DNA of 21,163 bases from Verrucomicrobiales bacterium (GCA_002696885.1 NZSO01000004.1:1-21163), one strand, 5' to 3'; numbered from the stretch's first letter, positions 7,484 to 17,118 are shown. Notes: generated from the letters alone by a model not told the origin. Numbers and translations: made by a program.

Positions 7484-8065
7484 ATGAAGTCAAAAGCTAG
7501 ACTTTTAATGATAGCAGGAGCCTTAATCCTCCTCAGCTCATGTCAAACGTACAAGGTTTCATTAACCTATAATCCACCAAGCTTTAATGACCGCGTTCTC
7601 AAGGGTGAACCAACCATCAAAATTGATAAAATTAATGATGTAAGAAAACTTCGTGGTGCTGAACTTGGTGCCATAAAGAATGAATTCGGGATTTCTATTA
7701 AATCTATTTCAGCAAAACAGCCTATCAGCGAAATAACAAGAACCGCTTTTTCACATGCGCTGAAAAGCAGAAACCTTCTAGCCGAAAAAGATGCTAAATA
7801 CGTTCTTCAAGCAGATGTGCTACAATTTGAATGCAGCCAATATTCCACTCAAAATGCTGAATGCAGAATACGTGTCCATCTTTATCAAGCCAAAACAGGA
7901 AGGTTGATTTATAGTCAATACTATTACTCCACTAAAACCAAAGTTTCGGCGAATGTGTCATACTGGTCGAACGTTGACGAAATTGCGCAAGTTGCCTCTG
8001 AAGCATTACAAGATGTAGTGGACCGGGCTATTGATGACCAGCGACTCAGAAGAATGCTTCAGTAG
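7484..8065 (+). CDS. Putative lipoprotein of 193 residues, YajG/ABC-auxiliary-like layout
   Basis: The N-terminus is a lipoprotein signal: basic MKSKAR, a hydrophobic core, then the lipobox LSSC with the lipidated Cys at residue 20. The mature protein alternates short beta strands and helices: an N-terminal strand segment (TIKIDKINDVR), then AFSHALKSRNLLAEKDAKYVLQADVLQF, strands with HLYQAKTGRLIYSQYYYS, and a C-terminal helix rich in Asp and Arg. A helix of the form 'aL...nll' followed by 'Y.l...v' strands resembles YajG-like and ABC-auxiliary lipoproteins that associate with the outer membrane, but the match is by layout only. It follows the permease by 81 nt on the same strand and could serve the same transport system; a separate promoter is also possible. 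No Shine-Dalgarno motif is present. Confidence 0.75.
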   Translation: MKSKARLLMIAGALILLSSCQTYKVSLTYNPPSFNDRVLKGEPTIKIDKINDVRKLRGAELGAIKNEFGISIKSISAKQPISEITRTAFSHALKSRNLLAEKDAKYVLQADVLQFECSQYSTQNAECRIRVHLYQAKTGRLIYSQYYYSTKTKVSANVSYWSNVDEIAQVASEALQDVVDRAIDDQRLRRMLQ

Positions 8066-8086
8066 GCAAGTCTGAGGTTCTCGCGA

Positions 8087-9451
8087 CTATATGTAGTTAC
8101 TCAAAACTGACCAAATACCCACAAATAGAATCATTGCTGAACTAAGCCAGAAGGCAACCTCATAAACCCCTCCTGTCTTAATGTCAGAATTCTTGCGCTC
8201 CTTCTTGAATATGATGGCGGCATAAAGAACCACCAAAAGTATAATCGATGTTGATACCCCTCCCACAACAATCATCCATACAGGCTTCTCAAACAGCAAA
8301 TGAACTAAAGCCCACACTATTGGAATGACGACTGCAAGTATTCCAAACCAAATCTTTCTCGATTTATAATTTTCGAAATTGAGTACCCCCACCCTTCCGA
8401 ATGCATCTGCAAACTGCCGGGTCCAGGCACCTAGTGCTGAGAACGCCGTAGAAAAGAGCACCACAAAAGCTCCAAAGTAGAAAAAAGGTTCAGCCCATGC
8501 CCCCAAAGTTGCAGTGTAAAGATTAGAGAGATCTTCAAGAAAAACCTTACCTCCAACATTAAAATCACCTTTTCCATAAAGCAAAGCAGATCCAAGCAAG
8601 AAAAAGGCAACAGTCACAAGAGTGTATACAACCATCGCGAAGATGGCATCAATATACATGACTTTTATCCAGCCTCTGGCTCTTCTATTCCATTCTTCAG
8701 TACCATCGTTTGGTCCGGTATTTGAGGCATACCCTTTTTCTATTAACCAATAATTATAGGCCATGATTTCATCCCCACCAACACCTGTCAGCCCAAAAGC
8801 ACCAATAACTACGATCGTCATACCTGCTCCTTCGGGTATTTTAAATTGCAAACCAGAAGTGATGTTAGCAATCGAAATCGCTGCTTCTGTATTTTGTAAT
8901 GCAATCAAAGAGAAAAAGGTAAAAATGGTAAATAATCCGATCATTGATACAGCCAAGACTTCAAGGATCTTGTAATATCCTGATACGACGATTGAAGAAA
9001 TTGCTATTACGACAATAACAAGCCACCAAATTTCCGATAAACTTGGAAACGCCATATTAAGCAATACTGCGACCAGACCAACTATTGCTCCAACTTGAAG
9101 AAACTTAATTAACATTAGGCCTAACCATGTCCATATGGTCCAATTAGCTTTACCAATTTTGGGACCAGGCAATGAATTAAATGAAGCAAAAGTGGTTTCA
9201 CCGGTCATGATTGCTCTTTTTCCAAATTCTAATTGAACGGCTACTTTCACGAGGCAACTAACCAAAATAACCCACATCGCGATGAAGCCTGCTTTTGCCC
9301 CAAGCTGCGTGGTTGCAATTAATTCACCGGACCCAACGATAGAGGCGGATAATATGAAGCCAGGCCCTAAATGCTTTAAAGTTTTCCCCAAGGTTTTCGG
9401 AGGATCAATGATTTTTGATTTATCTAGAGAGTAAGGGTCTTGGGATTGCAT
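8087..9451 (-). CDS. Nramp-like transporter lacking the canonical metal-binding motifs
   Basis: A 454-residue membrane protein with about 11 helices and Nramp-fold features: HLGPGFILSASI at the start of helix 1, VKVAVQLEFGKRAIMTGET (68-86) in helix 3 and TAFSALGAWTRQFADAFGR (335-353). The residues that define Mn2+/Fe2+ carriers are changed. The helix-1 DPGN motif reads GSGE (40-43), and the helix-6 region expected to contain MPH reads TGVGGDEIMAYNYW (222-235). The acidic pair Glu43 and Asp227/Glu228 could build a different site. This subgroup should therefore not be annotated as a manganese importer; Mg2+ or another substrate is as likely. It is convergent with the lipoprotein gene (21-nt gap) and divergent from the cytochrome/DUF1553 gene (58 nt). 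The start is ATG. Confidence 0.85.
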   Translation of the reverse strand: MQSQDPYSLDKSKIIDPPKTLGKTLKHLGPGFILSASIVGSGELIATTQLGAKAGFIAMWVILVSCLVKVAVQLEFGKRAIMTGETTFASFNSLPGPKIGKANWTIWTWLGLMLIKFLQVGAIVGLVAVLLNMAFPSLSEIWWLVIVVIAISSIVVSGYYKILEVLAVSMIGLFTIFTFFSLIALQNTEAAISIANITSGLQFKIPEGAGMTIVVIGAFGLTGVGGDEIMAYNYWLIEKGYASNTGPNDGTEEWNRRARGWIKVMYIDAIFAMVVYTLVTVAFFLLGSALLYGKGDFNVGGKVFLEDLSNLYTATLGAWAEPFFYFGAFVVLFSTAFSALGAWTRQFADAFGRVGVLNFENYKSRKIWFGILAVVIPIVWALVHLLFEKPVWMIVVGGVSTSIILLVVLYAAIIFKKERKNSDIKTGGVYEVAFWLSSAMILFVGIWSVLSNYI

Positions 9452-9509
9452 ACTGTGGAGTTTCCGTATAGCGTGATACTAAGAGCCAAACAAAAAAAGA
9501 CAAATTTCT

Positions 9510-12308
9510 ATGCCAATTCTCATGAAATGGACTTTTATAGTCAGTATTTGCCTATTTTGTAATGTATCAGGCACCCCACAAATAGATTTTTTTGAGAAAA
9601 AAATTAGGCCTATCCTCATTAATGAATGCTATCAATGTCACAGTGAGGGACAAAAAATCGAGGGGAACCTGAGATTAGACTGGAAAGGAGGCTGGCTGAA
9701 TGGCGGAGACTCAGGACAAGCTATTATCCCCGGGCAACTAGGTAAAAGTCTTTTTATTCAAGCCATCAGGCATGGAAATGAAGAACTAAAAATGCCACCA
9801 AAAAAGAAATTAACAGCACAACAAATCGAAGATCTAGAAAAATGGGTTGTGATGGGCGCTCCTGATCCAAGGATTTCTGAAAAAAAATCTGCAGTGCAAA
9901 AAAAATTAAATCTTAAAGCATCAAGACAGTACTGGGCTTTTCAACCTATAAAGGACTACTCCACCCCGAATGTTTCAAACATTAATTGGCCAAATAATAG
10001 TATTGATCATTTCGTTCTATCAGAACTCGAAAAACAAAAATTATCCCCCTCAAAGAAAGCTGACAAGATGACTCTTCTTAGAAGAATTCATTACGACCTT
10101 ACAGGCTTACCGCCAAACGCAAAAGAAATCGACAGTTTTTTAAGTCTAGAAGACTCAAAAATAAAAGCTGCGATTGAAGAGAAAATTGCAGAACTTTTAC
10201 AAAGAAAAGACTTTGGCATTAGATGGGGGCGGCACTGGTTGGATGTTGCCAGGTATGCAGACTCAACGGGTGGAGGAAGAACTTTACTTATGAATGAAGC
10301 GTGGAGGTATAGAGACTATGTCATTGATTCATTCAATAGTGATAAACCATACAACGACTTTATCAGGGAACAAATTGCAGGCGATTTGATGGCCAGTTCA
10401 TCGAACGAAAATAAAGTAGAACGATTAATATCAACTGGTTTTTTACTTCTAGGTCCAACTAACTATGAATTACAGGACAAAACCATTCTTGAAATGGATA
10501 TCATTGATGAGCAACTGGACACAATCGGTAAAACATTCATGGGCCTTACTTTGGGGTGTGCTAGATGCCATGATCACAAATTTGATCCTATTTCCACAGA
10601 AGATTATTATGGCCTTGCAGGGATATTTAAAAATACAAAGTCAGTAATTCATAGCAACGTATCAACATGGAATAAAAGAACCCTGCCTCTATCAAAGGAA
10701 AATGAAGAGAAAAATAAAAATATTCTCAAATTAATCGGCGATCTAGAAAAAAACATCAAAGATTTAGAAAGCCGATTGGACAAAACTTTCACCTCAAGTA
10801 AGAATTTGGTTGGCATAGTAATTGACACCCCTGACGCAATAATTGAAGGGCAATGGATTAAATCGACTTCAGTAAATGGTTTTATCAACTCAGATTATCT
10901 TCATGACGACGCAAAACAAAAAGGGCAAAAATCAATAACTTATCCATTTACAGTCCCATCTTCTGGAAGATATGAAGTAAGAGCATCTTACACCAATGGG
11001 ACTAATAGAGAACCGAAGACCCCATACTTGATTAAGCATGATGGAGGAGAAACTAACGTGCTTATCAATCAGGAAATGCCTCCACCTATCCAGGGATCCT
11101 TTATATCATTAGGGCATTTTAATTTCACAAAAGATGCAGCCTACCATGTTGTGATATCAAATGAGAATACAAAGAAGGTGGTAATCGCTGACTCGATCCA
11201 AATCCTTAGTCAGGAACAATTAGAATTATCCACCCCAATAATTGCAAAATCGGAAAAAAAGAGCTCCGACATAAAGAAGCAAATAAGTTCTTTAAAATCA
11301 AAAATTCAAAATCTACAAAAACAAAAACCAAAAAAAGTAGAGATAATCGCAGCGCAAGATCATAAAACTTCTGATGACATCAACATCGCAATCAGAGGTA
11401 ATGTTCATAACAAAGGACCAAAGACACCGCGCCAATTTATAGAGGTCATAAACTATGGTGAAAGGCCTAATTTTGATAAAAAATCAAGCGGACGCCTTGA
11501 ACTAGCAAATTGGATAGCAAGTAAAGACAACTCACTAACGGCTCGAGTCATTGTTAATAGAGTTTGGTACCATCTGTTCGGAGAAGGGATAGTAACGAGT
11601 TTGGATAATTTTGGGCACATGGGAACAAAGCCCAGCAATCTTAAACTACTAGACCACTTATCTATTCGATTGATCCATAACAACTGGTCAATTAAATCTT
11701 TAATCAAAGAAATAATGCTCTCAAAAACCTATCAAATGGATTCAGTGGACGATCCATCTAAATCCGAAATTGACCCTGAAAATATTTATCTATGGAGACA
11801 AAACCCAAGTAGACTAGATGCAGAGGCAATCAGAGATACCATATTATTTGTTGGTAATAACTTGGCCCCTTCTGAGGGTGGCCCATCAATAAAACCTGGC
11901 ACCAAAACAGAGTATGGATATGTATTTAATTCTCAAAAAAGAAGCATCTTCAACCCAGTGTTCAGAAATACTCTGCCTGAGATAATGCAAGTTTTTGATT
12001 TTGCAGACCCCAATATGGTCACAGGCAAAAGAACCACCAGCAGCGTCCCAACCCAAGCTCTATATATGTTGAACAGTTCATTTATCAAAGAAAACGCAAC
12101 GAGTGCCTCAAAAACAATAATGATGAGTGAAAATATTAGCACTTCAAAAATAGAGGAAGCTTACAAAATAGTATTAGGAAGACTTCCAACGGCAAAAGAA
12201 AATCAAATTATAGAAAATTATTTAAGTTCTGAGGAAGATGAATTAAAAGCCTGGACCAACATATTCCAAAGCCTATTTTCAAGTATAGATTTTCGCTTCG
12301 TTAATTGA
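9510..12308 (+). CDS. PVC-type secreted protein: PSCyt1 cytochrome, DUF1549, Golvesin-like and DUF1553 domains
   Basis: A 932-residue exported protein of the kind found in large families in Planctomycetes and Verrucomicrobia. Residues 1 to about 22 form a signal peptide. Residues 27-117 are the planctomycete cytochrome c domain (PF07635), with the haem motif CYQCH (40-44) and the sixth-ligand-like Met of KMPPKKK. Residues about 163-376 are DUF1549 (HYDLTGLPP, RWGRHWLDVARYADS), containing a second CxxCH, CARCH (350-354). A short coiled coil (about 395-425) precedes a Golvesin/Xly-like sandwich (about 440-566: SSGRYEVRASYTNGTNR, VVIADSIQIL). A Lys-rich coiled coil (585-608) follows, then DUF1553 (656-910: LELANWIASKDNSLTARVIVNRVW). 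The role is unproven; it is likely redox-linked polysaccharide degradation in the periplasm. The DUF1501 gene follows after 58 nt. The start could also be the ATG at 9522. Confidence 0.9.
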   Translation: MPILMKWTFIVSICLFCNVSGTPQIDFFEKKIRPILINECYQCHSEGQKIEGNLRLDWKGGWLNGGDSGQAIIPGQLGKSLFIQAIRHGNEELKMPPKKKLTAQQIEDLEKWVVMGAPDPRISEKKSAVQKKLNLKASRQYWAFQPIKDYSTPNVSNINWPNNSIDHFVLSELEKQKLSPSKKADKMTLLRRIHYDLTGLPPNAKEIDSFLSLEDSKIKAAIEEKIAELLQRKDFGIRWGRHWLDVARYADSTGGGRTLLMNEAWRYRDYVIDSFNSDKPYNDFIREQIAGDLMASSSNENKVERLISTGFLLLGPTNYELQDKTILEMDIIDEQLDTIGKTFMGLTLGCARCHDHKFDPISTEDYYGLAGIFKNTKSVIHSNVSTWNKRTLPLSKENEEKNKNILKLIGDLEKNIKDLESRLDKTFTSSKNLVGIVIDTPDAIIEGQWIKSTSVNGFINSDYLHDDAKQKGQKSITYPFTVPSSGRYEVRASYTNGTNREPKTPYLIKHDGGETNVLINQEMPPPIQGSFISLGHFNFTKDAAYHVVISNENTKKVVIADSIQILSQEQLELSTPIIAKSEKKSSDIKKQISSLKSKIQNLQKQKPKKVEIIAAQDHKTSDDINIAIRGNVHNKGPKTPRQFIEVINYGERPNFDKKSSGRLELANWIASKDNSLTARVIVNRVWYHLFGEGIVTSLDNFGHMGTKPSNLKLLDHLSIRLIHNNWSIKSLIKEIMLSKTYQMDSVDDPSKSEIDPENIYLWRQNPSRLDAEAIRDTILFVGNNLAPSEGGPSIKPGTKTEYGYVFNSQKRSIFNPVFRNTLPEIMQVFDFADPNMVTGKRTTSSVPTQALYMLNSSFIKENATSASKTIMMSENISTSKIEEAYKIVLGRLPTAKENQIIENYLSSEEDELKAWTNIFQSLFSSIDFRFVN

Positions 12309-12366
12309 TGAGAGGTTATAAAAAATATTGGATCTCGTAATTTTAGATATTATGATATTTAACTGA

Positions 12367-13785
12367 ATGAATCATTTTCACCTAAATCGCAGACAGACTT
12401 TAAGCAATATTGCTTGTGGATTTGGTGGATTGGCATTGGGGGCGCTTGCTCACAGAAACACGGCACAAGCTAGCCCTTTATCACCCAGTATATTCCACCA
12501 TCAACCAAAAGCCAAAAGGGTGATTTTCATTTTTATGGCAGGCGGAGTTAGTCATCTCGATTCTTTTGATTACAAAGAGAACTTAGTAAAACATGATGGT
12601 GAAATGATGAGGTTTGACGACGCACGAACTCTTGCCAAAACCCGTAAGATCATTAATCACCGCGTCATGAAGCCTCTTTGGAAATTTAAAAAATACGGAG
12701 AGTCTGGAAAAATGGTTAGTGAACTTTTTCCACACATTGCAAATCATGTAGATGATTTATGCTTTCTAAAAGGGATGCATACCAACGGCATAGCACATGG
12801 GCCAAGTACGCTTTTCCTTCACACCGGTAACATCAACCTAATTAGGCCCTCAATGGGATCATGGGTTAATTACGGACTTGGATCAGAGAATGAAAATCTA
12901 CCCGGATTTGTTAGTATAGGCCCATCCATGGGAAATGGTGGCCCAAGAAACTTTAGTAATGCATTTCTACCTGCAAAGTATCAAGGAACACCTTTGGGTA
13001 GAGCCGGTATCCCAGCAACTGAAGCAAATATAAAAAACCTCTCTAATCAAAATTTAAGCTTAAGAGAACGATCCAAACAATTTGATCTTTTGAGAGAACT
13101 GAACGCTGAACAATTATCACGTTCCAAGAAAGATGACCAATTGAATGCAGTTATAGAATCTTATGAGCTCGCATGGAGAATGCAAAACAATGCTCCAGAC
13201 GTTCTTGATATTGGTAATGAATCTAAATCAACCTTGAAAATGTACGGTATTGGTGAAAAACATACCGACAATTTCGGCCAATATTGCCTTAAAGCTCGTA
13301 AGCTTAGTGAGGCTGGTGTGCGTTATGTTCAAATTAATTACACTGATAACACGAACAATCCTGCATGGGATCAGCACTCTAACATGCCTAAGCATATGGA
13401 GCATGCTAGAGCAACGGACAAACCAGTGGCAGGCCTCTTAGCAGACTTAAAACAACGAGGATTGCTTGAAGACACCATTGTGTGGTGGGGAAGTGAATTT
13501 GGTCGAACCCCTTACGCTCAAGATAAAGGAACAGGCCGAGATCATAATTCCGATGGATTCACTGTTTGGCTTGCTGGAGGAGGTTTCAAAAAAGGAATTT
13601 CTTACGGAGAAACTGATGAATTCGGTCATCATGCCGTTACCGGAAAGGTTCATATGCATGACCTCCATGCAACAATACTGCACCAACTTGGACTAGATCA
13701 TGAAAATCTCACTTACAGGTATGATGGAAGAGATTTTCGTTTAACTGATGTCCACGGCAAGGTCATCCACAAGATTCTTAGCTAA
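12367..13785 (+). CDS. DUF1501 (sulfatase/alkaline-phosphatase-like) protein with a Tat signal
   Basis: A 472-residue protein. The N-terminus LNRRQTLSNIACGFGGLALG carries a twin-arginine motif (RRQTL, 8-12) followed by a hydrophobic segment, so it should be exported folded by Tat. The body is DUF1501 (PF07394), seen in FIFMAGGVSHLDSFDYK, the ETYE-like central helices, IVWWGSEFGRTPYAQ, GRDHNSDGFTVWLAGGG and GHHAVTGKVHMHDLHATILH, whose Asp/His residues line up with metal-binding positions of the alkaline phosphatase superfamily. DUF1501 proteins are nearly always encoded next to DUF1549/DUF1553 proteins, as here (58-nt gap), and the two very likely work together. Catalysis has not been shown for the family as far as I know. 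It faces the helicase gene with a 10-nt gap and no terminator-like hairpin. Confidence 0.9.
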   Translation: MNHFHLNRRQTLSNIACGFGGLALGALAHRNTAQASPLSPSIFHHQPKAKRVIFIFMAGGVSHLDSFDYKENLVKHDGEMMRFDDARTLAKTRKIINHRVMKPLWKFKKYGESGKMVSELFPHIANHVDDLCFLKGMHTNGIAHGPSTLFLHTGNINLIRPSMGSWVNYGLGSENENLPGFVSIGPSMGNGGPRNFSNAFLPAKYQGTPLGRAGIPATEANIKNLSNQNLSLRERSKQFDLLRELNAEQLSRSKKDDQLNAVIESYELAWRMQNNAPDVLDIGNESKSTLKMYGIGEKHTDNFGQYCLKARKLSEAGVRYVQINYTDNTNNPAWDQHSNMPKHMEHARATDKPVAGLLADLKQRGLLEDTIVWWGSEFGRTPYAQDKGTGRDHNSDGFTVWLAGGGFKKGISYGETDEFGHHAVTGKVHMHDLHATILHQLGLDHENLTYRYDGRDFRLTDVHGKVIHKILS

Positions 13786-13795
13786 ACAAGCACAT

Positions 13796-15811
13796 TCAGC
13801 TTTCTTCGAGCATTTCTTTCATTCGTGAAAAATATGCCTGAGCATCTCCATCCTCCAAAGGAGCGCCAACAGCTTCATCACTACTCATCACATCAATGTA
13901 TGTCGGATCTAGCTCTTCCAAAAAAGAACTGGGTTCACCTCTAATAACCTCTCCATACTTTTTTCTGTTAACACAATAACTCATTGTTAACCTTTCCATC
14001 GCACGTGTCATACCCACATAAAAAAGTCGCCTTTCCTCTTCTTTAGTACCCTCCTCTAATGAGCGTTTATGTGGCAAAATACCTTCCTCTACTCCAACCA
14101 TGTATACAGCTTGAAATTCAAGCCCTTTAGCCGCATGAAGCGTTATCAAACTCACCCCACCAATAGATTCGTCTTCTTCATCACGATCTTGCTGGAGAGC
14201 AATATCATCAAGAAAACGCTCTAATCCATTTTTTTTCCCTCTTGCCTCGTATTCTTTCATTGAATCAATAAACTCAAATATATTATTTCTCCTATTTTGA
14301 AATTCAGAGTCTGTCTTACAAATTCTTGCCAAATAATCGACAAAGCTTATCTCTTCTACAAGCTGTTTGAATAGAATTCCAAAAGAACCTTGATCAGCCA
14401 TCATTGGGCTTCTATATGACTCGATTAAATCGATGAACTCATTAATCTTGGATGCCCCTTTTTTTGATAAGTTAGAAATAAATTCAGGGGCATGAAGAGT
14501 CTCTGAAAGACTGATTTTCAACTCTTTACTTTTATCAACTGCCAAAGATACTGTTGACGCCCCAATCCCTCTTGGAGGATTATTAATTATTCTCAAAAGA
14601 TTAATATCGTCGTCTTCATTCTTGATATATGACAAATAAGCTAAAAGATCTTTTATTTCTCTACGATCAAAAAAGGATTGCCCTCCAATAACTTTGTAAG
14701 GAATTTTATATTCTCTTAGTTTTGATTCAAAATTTCTAGACAAGCTATTCATACGAAATAACACCGCTATATCTTCATAAGAGCGTTTTTCGGTTGCCGT
14801 CATCTCTAAAATTTCATCGACGACAAACTGTGATTCTTCCTCCTCACCAGGCATCGCAATTATCCTTACATTTTCTTTGGAATCAATTTCGCTCCATAGT
14901 GATTTATCTCGTCGACCAAGATTATTGGTTATCGAGGAATTTGCAGTATGAAGTATGGCCTGATTACTCCGATAATTTTGCTCAAGAGTAATTGTTTTTG
15001 GAGATCTAAAAAACTGTTCAAACTCTAGAATATTTTTTATTTCTGCTCCCCTCCATCCATAAATAGACTGATCGTCATCTCCAACGACACACACATTTTG
15101 ATCGCTACCACTCAACAATTGAATCAATTCCATTTGTTTGTGGTTTGTATCCTGAAACTCATCAACTGTAATATATTTAAACCGTTCCCTCCATGAGTTC
15201 CTAATAATCGCATCGTCTTTCAACAATTTGACAGCAAGTATCAACAGGTCATCAAAATCAACTGCATTCAGAAGTTTTAACTCTTTGTTATAGGACTTTT
15301 CAACATCCCCTATCAGACTACCATCAGCAGTCGACACTGGAAGCCCCTTGTTTTTACTTCGACTAATAAGTGAGATGGCGAGATTATGATCCAAGCTTTC
15401 ATCCTTTGCTGAATGCCTAGAAATCAACTTTCTAACAAGGCCTACCTGATCAGAAGCAGTATAAATTGTGAAATTTTTTTTATATCCAATTCTTTCGATA
15501 TCTTTTCTAAGAATACGCACACAGAGAGAATGAAATGTACAAACTGTCATCTCCTTGGCCTTGTCTTTTGGAATCATTTGCTGAATCCTCTCACGCATTT
15601 CAGTCGCCGCTTTATTGGTAAATGTAACTGCAAGAATTTCTGATGCAGCAACACCTTGTCGAAGCATATTTACCAATCTTGAAATTACTGTTCTGGTTTT
15701 ACCGGTTCCCGCTCCTGCAAGGATAAGAACAGGGCCATATAGGTGATCGACTGCCTCTCTCTGGGCAGAATTAAGTAACGAAAGGTTAAATTTTTTTTTG
15801 TTTTTCAACAA
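13796..15811 (-). CDS. ATP-dependent 3'-5' DNA helicase, UvrD/Rep/PcrA family
   Basis: A 671-residue superfamily 1A helicase with every motif in place: Q motif LNSAQREAV (13-21), Walker A GAGTGKTR (33-40), Ia AVTFTNKAATEMRERI, II VDEFQDTN (216-223), III GDDDQSIYGWRGAEI (244-258), IV EQNYRSN (277-283), V TLHAAKGLEF (557-566) and VI RLFYVGMTRA (595-604). It unwinds DNA in repair and replication restart. The length equals E. coli Rep (673) and is shorter than PcrA/UvrD, and no C-terminal Tudor-like segment is seen, so it is closer to Rep in layout. The start is TTG at 15811, directly after an in-frame TAA, with a second TTG in the next codon. A run of nine A residues follows in the coding strand. 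It is one of the few genes here with a Shine-Dalgarno-like AAGGA. Confidence 0.93.
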   Translation of the reverse strand: MLKNKKKFNLSLLNSAQREAVDHLYGPVLILAGAGTGKTRTVISRLVNMLRQGVAASEILAVTFTNKAATEMRERIQQMIPKDKAKEMTVCTFHSLCVRILRKDIERIGYKKNFTIYTASDQVGLVRKLISRHSAKDESLDHNLAISLISRSKNKGLPVSTADGSLIGDVEKSYNKELKLLNAVDFDDLLILAVKLLKDDAIIRNSWRERFKYITVDEFQDTNHKQMELIQLLSGSDQNVCVVGDDDQSIYGWRGAEIKNILEFEQFFRSPKTITLEQNYRSNQAILHTANSSITNNLGRRDKSLWSEIDSKENVRIIAMPGEEEESQFVVDEILEMTATEKRSYEDIAVLFRMNSLSRNFESKLREYKIPYKVIGGQSFFDRREIKDLLAYLSYIKNEDDDINLLRIINNPPRGIGASTVSLAVDKSKELKISLSETLHAPEFISNLSKKGASKINEFIDLIESYRSPMMADQGSFGILFKQLVEEISFVDYLARICKTDSEFQNRRNNIFEFIDSMKEYEARGKKNGLERFLDDIALQQDRDEEDESIGGVSLITLHAAKGLEFQAVYMVGVEEGILPHKRSLEEGTKEEERRLFYVGMTRAMERLTMSYCVNRKKYGEVIRGEPSSFLEELDPTYIDVMSSDEAVGAPLEDGDAQAYFSRMKEMLEES

Positions 15812-15817
15812 TTACCA

Positions 15818-15830
15818 CTGAATCCTTCAG
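15818..15830 (-). promoter_or_regulatory. Ribosome binding site of the helicase gene inside a small hairpin
   Basis: On the minus strand the sequence CTGAAGGATTCAG contains AAGGA, ending 11 nt before the TTG start at 15811. The flanking CTGAA and TTCAG arms are perfect complements, so the motif would lie in the loop and upper stem of a five-base-pair hairpin. This could reduce translation initiation. The hairpin is short and may be weak. Confidence 0.35.
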
Positions 15831-15931
15831 ATCAATTAATGCAAGAAGGAAAAACACAACAAAAGTGAATTTAAAGTTGAGCTTGTATAAATAGAATCTC
15901 TATTAATGACTTAATTAACAATTTAAATCCA

Positions 15932-17032
15932 ATGCACGACCCAAGAATTGACGACCTCGCAAAACAATTAGTTAACTATTCAACCTCAGTAAAAAAAGGC
16001 GACAATGTTCTTATAGACGTTTGTGAGGTGCCTGATTCAATAACTATCGCATTGATCCGTGCTACACGAAAGGCCGGAGCCTCGCCTTTCGTGAACATTC
16101 AAAGCGCTCAAGTTGGAAGAGAACTTTTAATGAAAGCCTCTGAATCACAATATGATACACTCGCAAAATATTCAATGGCCCAAATGAAACAAATGGATGT
16201 TTTTATCGCATTACGCGGAAGCCATAACATTACTGAAACGGCAGACGTTCCCTCAAAAAACATGGCCCTAGCTATGAAAAAAATGAGACCTGTTCAAAAT
16301 CACCGAGTCAATAAAACTCGTTGGTGCGTTCTTAGATGGCCTAATCCAGCAATGGCTCAACAAGCCGGAATGAGCACTGAAGCATTTGAGGATTTTTTCT
16401 TCGATGTCTGCTTGCTTAATTATAAAAAGCTCCTTCCAGCAATGAAGCGTCTGGAATCTCTCATGAGTAAAACAGATAAAGTGGCAATCAAAGGAAACGG
16501 AACTGACCTAGAATTTTCAATGAAGGGGCTCAAGGCCATCGCTTGTGGAGGAACACACAACATACCTGACGGAGAATGTTTTAGTGCTCCTGTAAAAAAT
16601 TCTGTAAACGGAATAATTAGATATAATGCTCCAACAATTTATCAGGGCATATCCTTTGATGATATTGAACTTACTTTTGAGAAAGGAAAAATTGTTAAGG
16701 CGACAGCAAATAATTCCAAAGCGATCAACAAAATTCTCGATTCAGACCCTGGCGCTAGGTTCATCGGTGAGTTTGCCATAGGTTTTAATCCAAAAATCAA
16801 ACAACCCATGAGGGACATTTTATTTGATGAAAAAATCGCAGGCAGTTTCCATTTTACACCTGGTCAAGCATATGAAGGAGTAGCCGACAATGGAAACAGA
16901 AGCCAAGTCCATTGGGATATGGTATGCATTCAAAGACCAGATTATGGTGGGGGTGAAATTTGGTTTGATGGTAAACTTATTCGTAAATCAGGCCAGTTTA
17001 TTCCAAAATCATTAGCAGCTCTCAATTATTAG
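15932..17032 (+). CDS. M29 family metallo-aminopeptidase (AmpS/PepS-like)
   Basis: A 366-residue cytoplasmic enzyme that removes N-terminal residues from peptides. The conserved metal and catalytic residues of family M29 can be read: Glu215 in [10 protein letters not shown], Glu280 in [12 protein letters not shown], His307 in [12 protein letters not shown], Tyr314, and the closing His327/Asp329 in QVHWDM. The N-terminal half ([29 protein letters not shown]) is the usual Rossmann-like cap. Many M29 enzymes have about 410 residues, so this is a shorter form, but no active-site element is missing. The start is ATG at 15932 with an AT-rich leader and no Shine-Dalgarno motif. It is divergent from the helicase gene (120-nt spacer), and the initiator tRNA follows 86 nt downstream on the same strand. 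It is probably its own transcription unit. Confidence 0.88.
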   Translation: MHDPRIDDLAKQLVNYSTSVKKGDNVLIDVCEVPDSITIALIRATRKAGASPFVNIQSAQVGRELLMKASESQYDTLAKYSMAQMKQMDVFIALRGSHNITETADVPSKNMALAMKKMRPVQNHRVNKTRWCVLRWPNPAMAQQAGMSTEAFEDFFFDVCLLNYKKLLPAMKRLESLMSKTDKVAIKGNGTDLEFSMKGLKAIACGGTHNIPDGECFSAPVKNSVNGIIRYNAPTIYQGISFDDIELTFEKGKIVKATANNSKAINKILDSDPGARFIGEFAIGFNPKIKQPMRDILFDEKIAGSFHFTPGQAYEGVADNGNRSQVHWDMVCIQRPDYGGGEIWFDGKLIRKSGQFIPKSLAALNY

Positions 17033-17118
17033 CAACTTGATTATCAATCTCGTATCAAACTTTTAATAAACATTTCATTTTAATGTTGAATACCTGCTCT
17101 ACATCGCCATTATTACTA

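Noticed and set aside
10465..10888. Short frames overlapping the cytochrome/DUF1553 gene, as well as similar frames opposite other genes
   Set aside because: They lie inside well-supported genes in other frames, lack family features and start signals, and read as shadows.
17086..17116. TTGAAT with an AT-rich -10 as the tRNA promoter
   Set aside because: The -10 would sit at the 5' end of the tRNA itself, leaving no room for a start site and leader.
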